64,000 nucleotides of DNA from Pseudomonas alkylphenolica (GCF_004025535.1 NZ_QJRG01000047.1:620001-684000), one strand, 5' to 3'. Positions 51,790 through 60,710 are shown, counted from the first letter of the stretch. Notes: a model not told the origin generated them from the sequence alone. Numbers and translations: made by a program.

Positions 51790-51966
51790 TCAGTGCGCGT
51801 TGGCGTGCCGGCGGCTGCGCCGGGTGGGGATCGGTTCGCCGGTCTGTTTTGGCAAGGTGTGGTGCGGGTGATGGCGGCGGGCAATGCGCAGCACGCCCCA
51901 GAGCATCGCCGCAGCTACGCTCAACCAGGCGCCAACCAGCAGGAAGATTGCCATCGTCAGGCTCAT
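51790..51966 (-). CDS. small membrane protein, unknown function
   Basis: A 58-residue protein from an ATG at 51966 preceded by GAGGAGGCACAC. A single hydrophobic helix (MAIFLLVGAWLSVAAAMLWGV) is followed by a basic, His-rich tail (ARRHHPHH). The good Shine-Dalgarno supports expression. The upstream ATG at 52017 lacks support. Confidence 0.65.
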   Translation of the reverse strand: MSLTMAIFLLVGAWLSVAAAMLWGVLRIARRHHPHHTLPKQTGEPIPTRRSRRHANAH

Positions 51967-52185
51967 GTGTGCCTCCTCAGGTCCCTGGCCAGCCCATGAT
52001 GCTTGCCACGAGGACACGACTACAGTCTAGCCCAGGCCATGTTGCAGGCTATTGACCGATGGTCTAGCGCCTTGGGCCACTTTGTTCTAAGCCACCGTCG
52101 GACTATACCCGCGCGGCCCGCCGGCCTTATGATCGCTCCCCAAGGCCGGGCGCTGTCTGCCGGGCATCAGCACAAGCGAGTGTTC

Positions 52186-52872
52186 ATGCTGCCACTGTCT
52201 GCTTCATCCTTTTGCGTCGCCCCGCGTCGTTTGCTGGCCACTTGTGCGCTGGCCCTGGCTTTGGTCGGCTGTGCCAGCCAGCCGCCGGCGCCGATCAAGG
52301 GCCTGCCGCAGCGGGTAGAAATCGGATCGGTACCGTTCTACCGCGGCAATGCCAACCAGAGTGCGCCGATGGCGCTGGCGGCGATCCTGTCGCAACAGGG
52401 CGTGCGCATTACCCCGGGGCTGCTGGAGCAACCGCTGGGCTTGCCGCAAGGCATCGACAAGCTGCAGGAGTCGATGCAGACCGTGGCCCGTCAATACGGC
52501 ATGGTGGTTTATCCGCTGGAGCCGAAACTGGACGCGCTGTTGACGCAGGTGGCCGCCGGTAATCCGGTGCTGCTGCACTATGAGGAAGGCTCGGCGTTCT
52601 GGGGCGAGCGGCGCTACGCCTTGCTGGTCGGCTACGACCGCTACAAGCAGCGGGTGCTGCTGCGTACCGGCATGCACCGGCGCATGCTGATGGACTTCGA
52701 CGATTTCACGTCGGCCTGGAACAAGGAGGGGAGTTGGGCGGTGCTGGTCCAGCAACCGAATCAGTTGCCGGCTCAGGTTGACCGTCAGCGCTGGCTGAAA
52801 GCGGCCAATGACCTGGCCCAGGCGGGCCAGGAACAAGCGGCGCGCCAGGCCGTCAGCACCCTGGGGCAGTGA
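52186..52872 (+). CDS. peptidase C39-like lipoprotein
   Basis: A 228-residue protein with a lipoprotein signal ending LVGC (Cys ~30), and a papain-like C39 fold without its cysteine: the catalytic-region equivalent is FYRGNANQSAPMALAAILSQQGV (Asn-Gln-Ser rather than QCG), and the later His/Asp positions are not conserved as in bacteriocin-processing peptidases. It is probably a binding or pseudo-peptidase domain. The C-terminus has a short TPR-like helical pair. The longer ORF from 52003 is rejected. Confidence 0.78.
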   Translation: MLPLSASSFCVAPRRLLATCALALALVGCASQPPAPIKGLPQRVEIGSVPFYRGNANQSAPMALAAILSQQGVRITPGLLEQPLGLPQGIDKLQESMQTVARQYGMVVYPLEPKLDALLTQVAAGNPVLLHYEEGSAFWGERRYALLVGYDRYKQRVLLRTGMHRRMLMDFDDFTSAWNKEGSWAVLVQQPNQLPAQVDRQRWLKAANDLAQAGQEQAARQAVSTLGQ

Positions 52873-52893
52873 CGGCACTGGCCGGGCCCGGGC

Positions 52894-54177
52894 TTAGAAG
52901 CCCAGGCGGTCGCGCAGGCTGTAGTACCAGGCGCCGAGGGCGCTGAACGGTACGCGCAGCAACTGGCCACCCGGGAACGGGTAGTGCGGCAGCTCGGCGA
53001 AGGCATCGAAACGCTCGGCCTGACCACGCAGGGCTTCGGCCAGTACCTTGCCCGCCAGGTGGGTGTAGGTGACGCCGTGGCCACTGCAACCCTGGGAGTA
53101 GTAGATGTTGTCGCCCAGGCGGCCAACCTGTGGCAGGCGCGACAGGGTCAGCAGGAAGTTACCGGTCCAGGCGTAGTCGATCTTCACGTCTTTGAGTTGC
53201 GGGAAGGCCTTGAGCATCTTCGGACGAATGATCGCCTCGATGTTGGCCGGGTCGCGTGCACCATAAACCACGCCACCGCCGAAGATCAGGCGCTTGTCGC
53301 CGGTCAGCCGGTAGTAGTCGAGCAGGTAGTTGCAGTCTTCGACGCAGTAGTCTTGCGGCAGCAGGCTGCGCGCCAGGTCTTCGCCCAGTGGCTCGGTGGT
53401 GATCACCTGAGTGCCGCATGGCATGGACTTGGCCGCCAGTTCCGGCACCAGGTTGCCCAGGTAGGCGTTACCGGCAACGATGACGAACTTGGCGCGTACT
53501 TTACCCTGCGGGGTATGGATGACCGGGTTGGCGCCACGCTCGATGCGTACAGCCGGGGACTGCTCGTAGATCTTGCCGCCCAGCGACTCGACTGCGGCAG
53601 CTTCGCCCAGGGCCAGGTTCAGCGGGTGGATGTGGCCGCCGCTCATGTCGAGCATGCCGCCCAGGTATTGGTCGCAGTCGACCACTTCACGAATGCGCTT
53701 CTGGTCCATCAGTTCCAGCTGGGTATGGCCGAAGCGTTCCCACAGGCGCTTTTGCGATTCCAGGTGACCCATTTGCTTGGCGGTCAGGGCAGCGAATACA
53801 CCGCCGTCTTTCAGGTCGCACTGGATGTTGTACTTGGCCACGCGCTCACGGATGATGCGCCCGCCTTCGAATGCCATGTGCCCGAGCAGTTGCGCCTGCT
53901 TGGGGCCAACGGTGCGCTCGATGACGTCGATGTCACGGCTGTAGCTGTTGACGATCTGGCCGCCGTTGCGGCCCGATGCGCCGAAACCGACCTTGGCGGC
54001 TTCCAGCACGGTCACACTGAAGCCCGCCTCCAGCAGGAACAAGGCGCTGGACAAACCGGTATAGCCGGCGCCGATCACGCAGACATCGGTCTGTACCTCT
54101 TCCTGCAGCGCCGGGCGCGGCGGAACCGGATTGGCCGATGCGGCGTAGTAGGACTGTGGGTAGGGGGTGTTGGCCAT
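52894..54177 (-). CDS. FAD-dependent amine oxidase, gamma-glutamylputrescine oxidase type (PuuB-like)
   Basis: A 427-residue DAO-family flavoprotein starting MANTPYPQSYYAASANPVPP. The dinucleotide motif DVCVIGAGYTGLSSALFLLEAG, the GASGRNGGQIVNSYSRDI loop, and the C-terminal YYSQGCSGHGVTYTHLAGKVLAEAL are characteristic. Length (PuuB 426) and sequence match oxidases that act on gamma-glutamylated putrescine. No other puu gene is adjacent, so the substrate is inference. Confidence 0.85.
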   Translation of the reverse strand: MANTPYPQSYYAASANPVPPRPALQEEVQTDVCVIGAGYTGLSSALFLLEAGFSVTVLEAAKVGFGASGRNGGQIVNSYSRDIDVIERTVGPKQAQLLGHMAFEGGRIIRERVAKYNIQCDLKDGGVFAALTAKQMGHLESQKRLWERFGHTQLELMDQKRIREVVDCDQYLGGMLDMSGGHIHPLNLALGEAAAVESLGGKIYEQSPAVRIERGANPVIHTPQGKVRAKFVIVAGNAYLGNLVPELAAKSMPCGTQVITTEPLGEDLARSLLPQDYCVEDCNYLLDYYRLTGDKRLIFGGGVVYGARDPANIEAIIRPKMLKAFPQLKDVKIDYAWTGNFLLTLSRLPQVGRLGDNIYYSQGCSGHGVTYTHLAGKVLAEALRGQAERFDAFAELPHYPFPGGQLLRVPFSALGAWYYSLRDRLGF

Positions 54178-54323
54178 GCTGCGAAACCTCTGTGTTATAT
54201 TTTTTACGACTGTACCGATGCTATCAATAATAATAAACACCCGCTAGTCGTGTGTTGAAAATCCTTTACTCGGGGTTTTCACAAATACTTTTGTTATTCA
54301 GTGGTTTAGCTAGAAAAAAAGAG

Positions 54324-54351
54324 TTGACACGGTCGTCCGATTCCGTAGAAT
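54324..54351 (+). promoter_or_regulatory. sigma-70 promoter of tRNA-Val
   Basis: TTGACA (54324-54329), 16 bases, TAGAAT (54346-54351), 13 bp before the tRNA, as expected for a strong stable-RNA promoter. Confidence 0.85.
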
Positions 54352-54364
54352 GCCGCCTCACAGC

Positions 54365-54441
54365 AGGCACATAGCTCAGTTGGTTAGAGCACCACCTTGA
54401 CATGGTGGGGGTCGTTGGTTCGAGTCCAATTGTGCCTACCA
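54365..54441 (+). tRNA. tRNA-Val (anticodon GAC)
   Basis: A 77-base tRNA. Acceptor arms AGGCACA and TGTGCCT pair perfectly, the discriminator A is followed by encoded CCA, the anticodon loop is TTGACAT flanked by CCACC/GGTGG, and the T-arm contains GGTTCGAGTCC. A promoter is in front and a terminator behind. Confidence 0.97.
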
Positions 54442-54470
54442 AATCAAATCCGCCCCTGCTGGCGGTACAG

Positions 54471-54500
54471 AAAAGGCGATCCGAAAGGGTCGCCTTTTTT
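54471..54500 (+). terminator. terminator of the tRNA gene
   Basis: GGCGATCC (54475-54482), loop GAAA, GGGTCGCC (54487-54494) with one wobble pair, then six Ts and a run of As in front that extends the stem. Confidence 0.88.
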
Positions 54501-54619
54501 GGTTTCTGCACCTGCGTCTCCCCGCAGACCGGTCATCTGAAGAACAGCTCGCACAGGCAGCCCCGCTAGAATTAACAGGGGGATAACTTTCATGCGTACT
54601 GCTTGTAAGGAGTCCTACG

Positions 54620-55048
54620 ATGAAGATTCTATCTTCGCTAGCACTGCTGATGGCGGCCGGATGGCTGTCAGGGTGTGCTGATCATCAGGTCGTCAACGTC
54701 CCGCTGAATGCAACCCAGGACAACGCCGGGCATATCGCCCTGGCCAGCCTGGTATGAATGGGCAGCGAGACGCAAATCCGCATCGCTGTCAGTGGTGTGC
54801 CGGATTCAACCAGCCTTCCTGCGCGGCTCTACACCTACCTCTATGCAGGTGGGTGCGGCGCCCTGAGTGGCAAGCCGGCTTACTCGATGAATGACACCGT
54901 GCGTTCAGACCTGCATGGCCCGGGTATGGAGCTGGTGAAGGTCGCCCCCTTGCCGCTCGACAACCTGCGCTCGGGCAACTATGCCCTGGTGGTGCGCAGC
55001 AGTGCTGCAGACGGCAATCAGGACCTGTTCTGCGCCAAGGTCATCTAG
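54620..55048 (+). pseudogene. lipoprotein gene split by an in-frame TGA
   Basis: An ATG at 54620 after AAGGAG opens MKILSSLALLMAAGWLSGCA, a lipoprotein signal with Cys19. After 45 codons (ending IALASLV) an in-frame TGA stands at 54755-54757; the very next codon is ATG, and 95 more codons continue in the same frame (TQIRIAVSGVPDSTSLPARLY ... DLFCAKVI) to TAG at 55046. Two cysteines (GGCGALSG, DLFCAKV) look structural. Frame and composition are otherwise intact, so this is a single nonsense change, a recoding event, or a sequencing error. The second half has no ribosome-binding site of its own. Confidence 0.7.
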
Positions 55049-55112
55049 CCAAGTCGGGGCTGCCGCCTGCTCCTACAGGTCCTGCGGGAATTCTGAAACC
55101 TGCGATGTACCT

Positions 55113-55136
55113 GTTGGAGCGGGCTTGCCCGCGAAG
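55113..55136. repeat. REP element, forward copy
   Basis: The REP core GGAGCGGGCTTGCCCGCGAA with the GCGGG/CCCGC stem (55119-55132). Confidence 0.8.
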
Positions 55137-55215
55137 AGGCCGGTACAGGCAGCGCAGATGTCAGGAAGATCGAACAAAGGTCACTGCCGGCAAGACCTCT
55201 GCATCGCGTTGAATG

Positions 55216-55239
55216 CTTCGCGGGTAAACCCGCTCCCAC
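55216..55239. repeat. REP element, inverted copy
   Basis: CTTCGCGGGTAAACCCGCTC and following CCAC: an inverted relative of the copy at 55113-55136, forming a REP pair (BIME-like) in the 227-bp gap between the split lipoprotein gene and paaZ. Nothing else is seen in this gap. Confidence 0.8.
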
Positions 55240-55275
55240 TGCGATGGGGCTGCATGGCAGCCCCTCTGGGCTACA

Positions 55276-57330
55276 TCAGGCGTTGCGCTTCACCACCAGG
55301 GTGAGGATGTCGTAGCTGGCGCACAGCTCGCCGTTCTGGTTGGTCACCTCGACGTCCCACGCCACTACACCTTGCGGCTCGCCTTTCGGGCTGACCTTGC
55401 CCTGGTCGATCTTGCGCTTGCAGGTCAGGCGCGCCTGGATGGTGTCGCCGATGCCCACCGGCGTAATGAAGCGCAGGGTGTCCAGGCCGTAGTTGGCCAG
55501 TACCGGGCCCACACCTGGGGAGACGAACAGGCCGGCGGCAGCCGACAGCACGAAGTAGCCGTGGGCGATGCGCTTGCCGAACTGCGAGTCCTTGGCGGCG
55601 ATGTCGTCGAAGTGCATGTAGAAGTGATCGCCCGACAGGCAGCCGAAGTTGACCAGATCCGACTCGGTGACGGTGCGGCGGTGAGTCAGCAGCGACTCGC
55701 CGATCTGCAGGTCTTCGAAGTGGCGACGGAACGGGTGCACTTCGGTCTCGTAGACCTTGGCGCCACGGACGTACTCACCGGTGACCGCCATGAGCATGCT
55801 CGGCGAGCCTTGTACCGCGGTGCGTTGCAGGTAGTGCTTGACCGCGCGCAGGCCGCCGAGCTCTTCGCCACCACCGGCGCGACCCGGGCCACCGTGCTTG
55901 AGTTGCGGCAGCGGCGAGCCGTGGCCGGTGGATTCGGCCGCCGATTCGCGGTCGAGGATGTGCAGGCGACCGTGCAGCGCAGCGGCAGCAGGTACCACCT
56001 TGGCGGCCACGCGTGGGTCCTTGGTGATCAGGCTGGCGACCAGGCTGCCTTTGCCGCGGGCGGCCAGGGCAATGGCTTCGTCGAGATCGTCGTAGGCCAT
56101 CAGGGTGCTGACCGGGCCGAACGCCTCGATGTCGTGGGCGCCGCCTTCGGCATGCGGGTCGCGGCTGCGCAGCAGGGTCGGGGCGAAGAAGGCACCTTCG
56201 TTGACGCCCTCGCCACGCGGGGCAAAGCCGTCTTTGGCGCCGAACAGCAGGTCGCTCGACTCCAGCAGTGCGGCAACGCGCTCGGCAACGTCGGCCTGTT
56301 GGGCGTGCGACGCCAGTGCGCCCATTTTCACGCCTTCTACCGACGGGTCACCGACCACTACCTTGGCCAGGCGCTCACGCAGGCGCTCGGCCACCGCGTC
56401 GATGTGCTTGGCCGGAACGATGGCACGGCGAATCGCGGTGCACTTCTGGCCGGCCTTGGTGGTCATCTCGCGGGCGATTTCCCTGACGAACAGGTCGAAC
56501 TCTTCGTCGTCCGGGGTGACTTCCGGGGCGAGGATCGCGCAGTTCAGCGAGTCGGCCTCGGCGTTGAACGGAATCGAATTGCGCACCAGATTGGCGTTGA
56601 CGCGCAGCTTGGCGGCGGTGTCGGCGGAGCCGGTGAAGGTCACCACGTCCTGGCCCTGCAGGCGGTCGAGCAGGTCGCCGGTGCCGCCGACGATCAGCTG
56701 CAGGCTGCCGGCTGGCAGCAGGCCGGACTCATCCATCAGGCGCACGGTGGCTTCGGTCAGGTAGCTGGTGGCGGTGGCCGGCTTGACGATGCACGGCATG
56801 CCGGCGAGGAAGCTTGGGGCGAACTTTTCGAGCATGCCCCAGATCGGGAAGTTGAAGGCGTTGATGTGCACGGCGACGCCGCCGCGCGGTACCAGAATGT
56901 GGCTGCCGGCGAAGGTGTTGTTCTTGCCCAGCGGGATGACCGGGCCTTCATGCACTACATTGCCGGACGGCAGCTCGCGGCTGCCCATGCTGGCGTAGGC
57001 GAACAGGGTGCCGGCGCCGCCTTCGATGTCGATCCAGCTGTCGGCGCGGGTCGCACCGCTGTGGTGAGACAGCGCGTACAACTGCTCTTTACGCTCGAGC
57101 AAGAACTTGCCGAGGGCCTTGAGGCGTGCGGCGCGCTGCTGGAAATCCATCGCCATCAGTTCGGCGATGCCGCGCTGGCGGGCATGGGCGACGGCTTCAG
57201 CGAAGTCCAGCACCTCTTCATGGGTGCACGCCAGTGGCTGGCCATTGATCGCGCTACGCAGGGTCTGGGCGCCGTGCTGGCCGATCCAGCGGCCGCCGAT
57301 GAAACTCTGCAGGGTAGGGTTGTTGCTCAT
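55276..57330 (-). CDS. paaZ: bifunctional ring-opening enzyme PaaZ (oxepin-CoA hydrolase / semialdehyde dehydrogenase)
   Basis: A 684-residue fusion. Residues ~1-520 are an aldehyde dehydrogenase with the catalytic cysteine in GQKCTAIRRAIVP, Glu in FNAEADSLNCAIL-type context and cofactor motif TFTGSADTAAKL. Residues ~530-684 are a MaoC-like (R)-hydratase domain (HRRTVTESDLVNFGCLSGDHFYMHFDDIAAKDSQFGKRIAHGYFVLS) that opens the oxepin ring. The start is the ATG at 57330, next to an in-frame TTG, preceded by GGAGA. It is last in the paa operon segment visible here. Confidence 0.94.
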   Translation of the reverse strand: MSNNPTLQSFIGGRWIGQHGAQTLRSAINGQPLACTHEEVLDFAEAVAHARQRGIAELMAMDFQQRAARLKALGKFLLERKEQLYALSHHSGATRADSWIDIEGGAGTLFAYASMGSRELPSGNVVHEGPVIPLGKNNTFAGSHILVPRGGVAVHINAFNFPIWGMLEKFAPSFLAGMPCIVKPATATSYLTEATVRLMDESGLLPAGSLQLIVGGTGDLLDRLQGQDVVTFTGSADTAAKLRVNANLVRNSIPFNAEADSLNCAILAPEVTPDDEEFDLFVREIAREMTTKAGQKCTAIRRAIVPAKHIDAVAERLRERLAKVVVGDPSVEGVKMGALASHAQQADVAERVAALLESSDLLFGAKDGFAPRGEGVNEGAFFAPTLLRSRDPHAEGGAHDIEAFGPVSTLMAYDDLDEAIALAARGKGSLVASLITKDPRVAAKVVPAAAALHGRLHILDRESAAESTGHGSPLPQLKHGGPGRAGGGEELGGLRAVKHYLQRTAVQGSPSMLMAVTGEYVRGAKVYETEVHPFRRHFEDLQIGESLLTHRRTVTESDLVNFGCLSGDHFYMHFDDIAAKDSQFGKRIAHGYFVLSAAAGLFVSPGVGPVLANYGLDTLRFITPVGIGDTIQARLTCKRKIDQGKVSPKGEPQGVVAWDVEVTNQNGELCASYDILTLVVKRNA

Positions 57331-57354
57331 CAAACATTCTCCAGGGTGTCGGGG

Positions 57355-57381
57355 GCGGCCGGCGCCCGTGGGGCCGGCCGC
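57355..57381 (-). promoter_or_regulatory. GC hairpin between the porin and paaZ
   Basis: GCGGCCGG (57355-57362) and CCGGCCGC (57374-57381) are perfect arms with no T run, so probably an intercistronic structure rather than a terminator. Confidence 0.45.
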
Positions 57382-57386
57382 AAGTC

Positions 57387-58622
57387 TTACCAGAGGGCCA
57401 GGGTGTAGCCGAGGATCAGGCGGTTCTCATCGACGTCGGTGGTCAGGCCGTTACCGGAGCGGAAGGTCACGTTGCGCCAGCGCAGGCTCAGGTTCTTCAG
57501 TGGGCCGCTTTGCACCACGTAGACGAGGTCGCTGTCGCGTTCCCACTCTTCACCGTGGTCACCGGTGGCGGTGCGGGCGTTGCGGCCATCCACGTAGCGG
57601 GTCATGAAACTCAGGCCGGGGATGCCGAGGGCGACGAAGTCGTAGTCGTAGCGCAGTTGCCAGGCGTCTTCCTCGGCGCGGGTGAAGGTGTTGAAGGTCA
57701 CCAGGTTCACCGAGTAAGGGTCACCACCGTTGAGGAAGGGAAAGGCGCTGTCGCCAGACATGCTCTGCCAGCCCGTGCTGAGCCGGTGGCCGCCATGGCT
57801 GAGGCTGAGCATGCCGTTGAAGTTGCGGTTGTCGATCACCCCCGCGCGGCGCTGGCCGTCTTCGCGGCTGTCGAAGTAGCGCAGGTCGCTGCGCAGGCTG
57901 AAGCCACCACCCAGCGGCAGGCTGTGCACCAGGCCGACGAACTGCTGGCGGTAGATGTCTTCCAGCTTGCCGTAGTAGTAGCTGACGGCCAGTTGCGGGT
58001 TGATCGCGTAGCTGCCGCCGGCGAAGTCGAAGGCGTCGCTGGTGGCTGCGCTGTAACCGATATCGTCGCGGCTGGACGAATCGCGCAGGTTGGCGCGGGT
58101 CAGGCGGCCGCCGTTGAAGGTCAGGCCGTCGATCTCCTGGGAGGTCAGCATGCCACCCTGAAAGGTCGCCGACAGCAGGCGGGTGTCGTTATAGGTGACT
58201 ACCGGCAGCGTCGGCTGCAGGGTGCCCAGGCGCAGGGTGCTTTTCGAAGCGCGCAGCTTGGCGGTCAGGCCCAGTTCGCTGTAGTCGTCCACCGGTTCGT
58301 GACTGGTCGGGCCAAACGGCAGCAGGCCGGTGCCGCGCCGGTCGCGGCTGGAGTCGAGCTTGATACCCAGCTCGCCGATGGCGTCGAGGCCAACGCCGAC
58401 AGTGCCTTCGGTGAAACCTGATTCCAGGCGCGCGGTAAAGCCCTGGCCCCATTCCTCGGCCTTGGCCTGCGGCGCGCCGCTCTGGCGGAAGTCGCGGTTG
58501 AGGTAGTGGTTGCGCAGCTCCAGGCTGCCTTTGCTGTCTTCAATGAAGCCCGCCATGGCCACCGGGGAGATGGCCAGGCCGAGCGCCGCCAGCAGCGGCG
58601 CGTTAGAACGGAAATAAGTCAT
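57387..58622 (-). CDS. OprD-family porin of the phenylacetate cluster
   Basis: A 411-residue outer-membrane porin with a signal peptide (to ~VAMA, 24). OprD features: RNHYLNRDFRQSGAPQAKAEEWGQGFTARLESGFTEGTVGVGLDAIG, DFVALGIPGLSFMTRYVDGRN, and the terminal strand LILGYTLALW. It corresponds to the PhaK-type phenylacetate porin and is closely related to the porin at 27628. It lies between paaL and paaZ. Confidence 0.92.
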   Translation of the reverse strand: MTYFRSNAPLLAALGLAISPVAMAGFIEDSKGSLELRNHYLNRDFRQSGAPQAKAEEWGQGFTARLESGFTEGTVGVGLDAIGELGIKLDSSRDRRGTGLLPFGPTSHEPVDDYSELGLTAKLRASKSTLRLGTLQPTLPVVTYNDTRLLSATFQGGMLTSQEIDGLTFNGGRLTRANLRDSSSRDDIGYSAATSDAFDFAGGSYAINPQLAVSYYYGKLEDIYRQQFVGLVHSLPLGGGFSLRSDLRYFDSREDGQRRAGVIDNRNFNGMLSLSHGGHRLSTGWQSMSGDSAFPFLNGGDPYSVNLVTFNTFTRAEEDAWQLRYDYDFVALGIPGLSFMTRYVDGRNARTATGDHGEEWERDSDLVYVVQSGPLKNLSLRWRNVTFRSGNGLTTDVDENRLILGYTLALW

Positions 58623-58643
58623 TGTTATTATGCTTCCGTTGAG

Positions 58644-60290
58644 TCAGTGGCGATTGGCGGCGGCTGCGCCGATGCCGGTCATGGAGCGGATGAATTGGGC
58701 CAGGTAACGGCCACGCTCGGTTTGCGCACGCTCCGAGCGATCGGTTACCGAGAACACCCAGGCACCGAGGAACGCCAGCGTCATCGAGAACAGCGCCGGG
58801 TTCGAGTAAGGGAACAGCGCCTTCTCGTGGTGCAGCACGCCGACCCAGACCACCGGGCTCAGCACCAGCAGGATGACGGCGGAAGCCAGGCCGACCAGGC
58901 TGCCGGCGACGGCGCCACGGGTGGTCAGGCCTTTCCAGAACATCGAGAGGAACAGCACCGGGAAGTTGACCGAGGCGGCAATGGCCAGCACCAGGCCCGA
59001 CAGGAAGGCAATGTTCTGCGACTCGAACAGCAGGCCGAGAATCACCGCCAGTGCGCCGATTACCAGCGTCGCCAGGCGCGACATGCGCATTTCTTCGCGT
59101 TCGCTGGCCTGGCCCTTGCGGATCACGCAGGCATACAGGTCGTGGGCCACTGCCGAGGCGCCGGACAACGCCAGGCCAGCGACCACTGCCAGGATGGTGG
59201 CGAAAGCCACGGCCGAGATGAAGCCGAGGAACAGGCTGCCACCGACTGCCTGAGCCAGGTGTACCGCAACCATGTTGCCGCCGCCGACAATCGCGCCGCT
59301 GGCATCGCGGAACGAGGCGTCAGTGCCGACGATAACGATGGCGCCGAAGCCGATGGCAATCAGCAGCACATAGAAGTAGCCGATGAAACCGGTGGCATAG
59401 AGCACGCTCTTGCGCGCTTCGCGGGCGTCCTTGACGGTGAAGAAGCGCATCAGGATATGCGGCAGGCCGGCGGTGCCGAACATCATGCCGACGGCGAGCG
59501 ACAGGGTGTCGATGGGGTTGCTCAGCAAGCCGCCCGGCGACATGATCGCCTGGCCCTTGGCATGCACGGCGGCTGCGCCGGCGAACATTTCCTCGGTGCT
59601 GAAGTTGAAGTGCTTGAGCACTGCGTACGCCATGAAGGTGGCGCCGCACAGCAGCATCACCGCCTTGATGATCTGTACCCAGGTGGTGGCGAGCATGCCG
59701 CCGAAGGTCACGTAGAACACGATCAGCACGCCCACCAGCAGCACTGCCTGCAGGTAGCTGATGCCGAACAGCAGTTCGATCAGCTTGCCGGCGCCGACCA
59801 TCTGCGCCATCAGGTACATCAGTGCCACGATCAGGGTGCCCACGGCCGCGACGATGCGGATCGGGGTTTGCTCCAGACGGTACGAGACCACGTCGGCGAA
59901 GGTGTACTTGCCGAGGTTGCGCAGGCGTTCGGCGATCAGGAACAGGATGATCGGCCAGGCGGCTACTACGCCCAGGGAGTACAACAGGCCGTCGTAACCG
60001 GCCATGAAGATCATCGCCGAGATGCCCAGGAATGAAGCGGCGCTGATCATGTCGCCGGCAATTGCCAGGCCGTTCTGCAGGCCGCTGATGCCGCCGCCGG
60101 CGGTGTAGAAGTCGCTGGCCGAACGGGTACGCAATGCGGCCCAGCGGGTGATGCCGAGGGTGAACAGCACGAACACCAGGAACATGCCGATGGCGTGCCA
60201 GTTCAGTGGCCGCGCGGCGGTTTCACCGGCGATGGCTGCGCCACTCGCCAGCAGGCCTGCACCGAGCAACAGCAAATGCGAGGCTTTCAT
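58644..60290 (-). CDS. paaL: phenylacetate permease, sodium:solute symporter family
   Basis: A 548-residue SSS-family transporter related to acetate permease ActP, with ~13 hydrophobic helices: ASDFYTAGGGISGLQNGLAIAGDMISAASFLG, PIILFLIAERLRNLGKYTFADVVSYRLEQTPIR, GTAGLPHILMRFFTVKDAREARKSV. The paa context supports phenylacetate as substrate. Its start overlaps the DUF485 gene by 4 bp. Confidence 0.9.
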   Translation of the reverse strand: MKASHLLLLGAGLLASGAAIAGETAARPLNWHAIGMFLVFVLFTLGITRWAALRTRSASDFYTAGGGISGLQNGLAIAGDMISAASFLGISAMIFMAGYDGLLYSLGVVAAWPIILFLIAERLRNLGKYTFADVVSYRLEQTPIRIVAAVGTLIVALMYLMAQMVGAGKLIELLFGISYLQAVLLVGVLIVFYVTFGGMLATTWVQIIKAVMLLCGATFMAYAVLKHFNFSTEEMFAGAAAVHAKGQAIMSPGGLLSNPIDTLSLAVGMMFGTAGLPHILMRFFTVKDAREARKSVLYATGFIGYFYVLLIAIGFGAIVIVGTDASFRDASGAIVGGGNMVAVHLAQAVGGSLFLGFISAVAFATILAVVAGLALSGASAVAHDLYACVIRKGQASEREEMRMSRLATLVIGALAVILGLLFESQNIAFLSGLVLAIAASVNFPVLFLSMFWKGLTTRGAVAGSLVGLASAVILLVLSPVVWVGVLHHEKALFPYSNPALFSMTLAFLGAWVFSVTDRSERAQTERGRYLAQFIRSMTGIGAAAANRH

Positions 60291-60595
60291 TGCTGAGCCT
60301 CCTGCTGCAGTTTTGCCACGAGCGGGTCGAGCACCTGGTTGGTCTGGCGCACATAGAAAGCGGTAAGAAGGAACGAGAGCAGAATGACCGTTACCGCCAC
60401 AGGAATGCCGATACTGGTGGCGCCGCCGTTGAGCGGCTGGCCAAGCAGCCCGGGGGCGAATGCCATCGTCAGCACGAAGCCGTAGTAAATCGCCAGCATC
60501 GTCAGGGTCAGCGACCAGGTCAGGCGCTGCTTGCGGCGCACCAGCTGGATGAAGTCCGGGTGCTGCCGGAGACGTTCGGGGTCTTGTGGGGTCAT
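60287..60595 (-). CDS. DUF485 (YjcH-like) membrane protein
   Basis: A 102-residue protein with two helices (LTWSLTLTMLAIYYGFVLTMAFAP, IGIPVAVTVILLSFLLTAFYV) and the RHPDFIQLVRRKQRL motif typical of DUF485. It is the usual partner of ActP-type symporters. The ATG at 60595 replaces an unlikely upstream start. It overlaps paaL by 4 bp, so the two are translationally coupled. Confidence 0.9.
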   Translation of the reverse strand: MTPQDPERLRQHPDFIQLVRRKQRLTWSLTLTMLAIYYGFVLTMAFAPGLLGQPLNGGATSIGIPVAVTVILLSFLLTAFYVRQTNQVLDPLVAKLQQEAQQ

Positions 60596-60710
60596 GGTTT
60601 CACGCTCTCTTGTTGTGATTGTCGAGTCAGTGTTTTCGCGGTACGGCAAAACCCGGGCGTTGCCGGAGCCACTGCGCTAACGCGGTGGCTCTGGCAGCGG
60701 ACCGGGCGGG

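Noticed and set aside
54266..54511. 81-codon minus-strand ORF overlapping the tRNA
   Set aside because: It spans tRNA-Val and its promoter and terminator; resembles a commonly mis-called ORF over tRNA genes.
55372..57408. 678-codon plus-strand ORF
   Set aside because: Antisense shadow of paaZ; composition is typical of high-GC frame mirrors.
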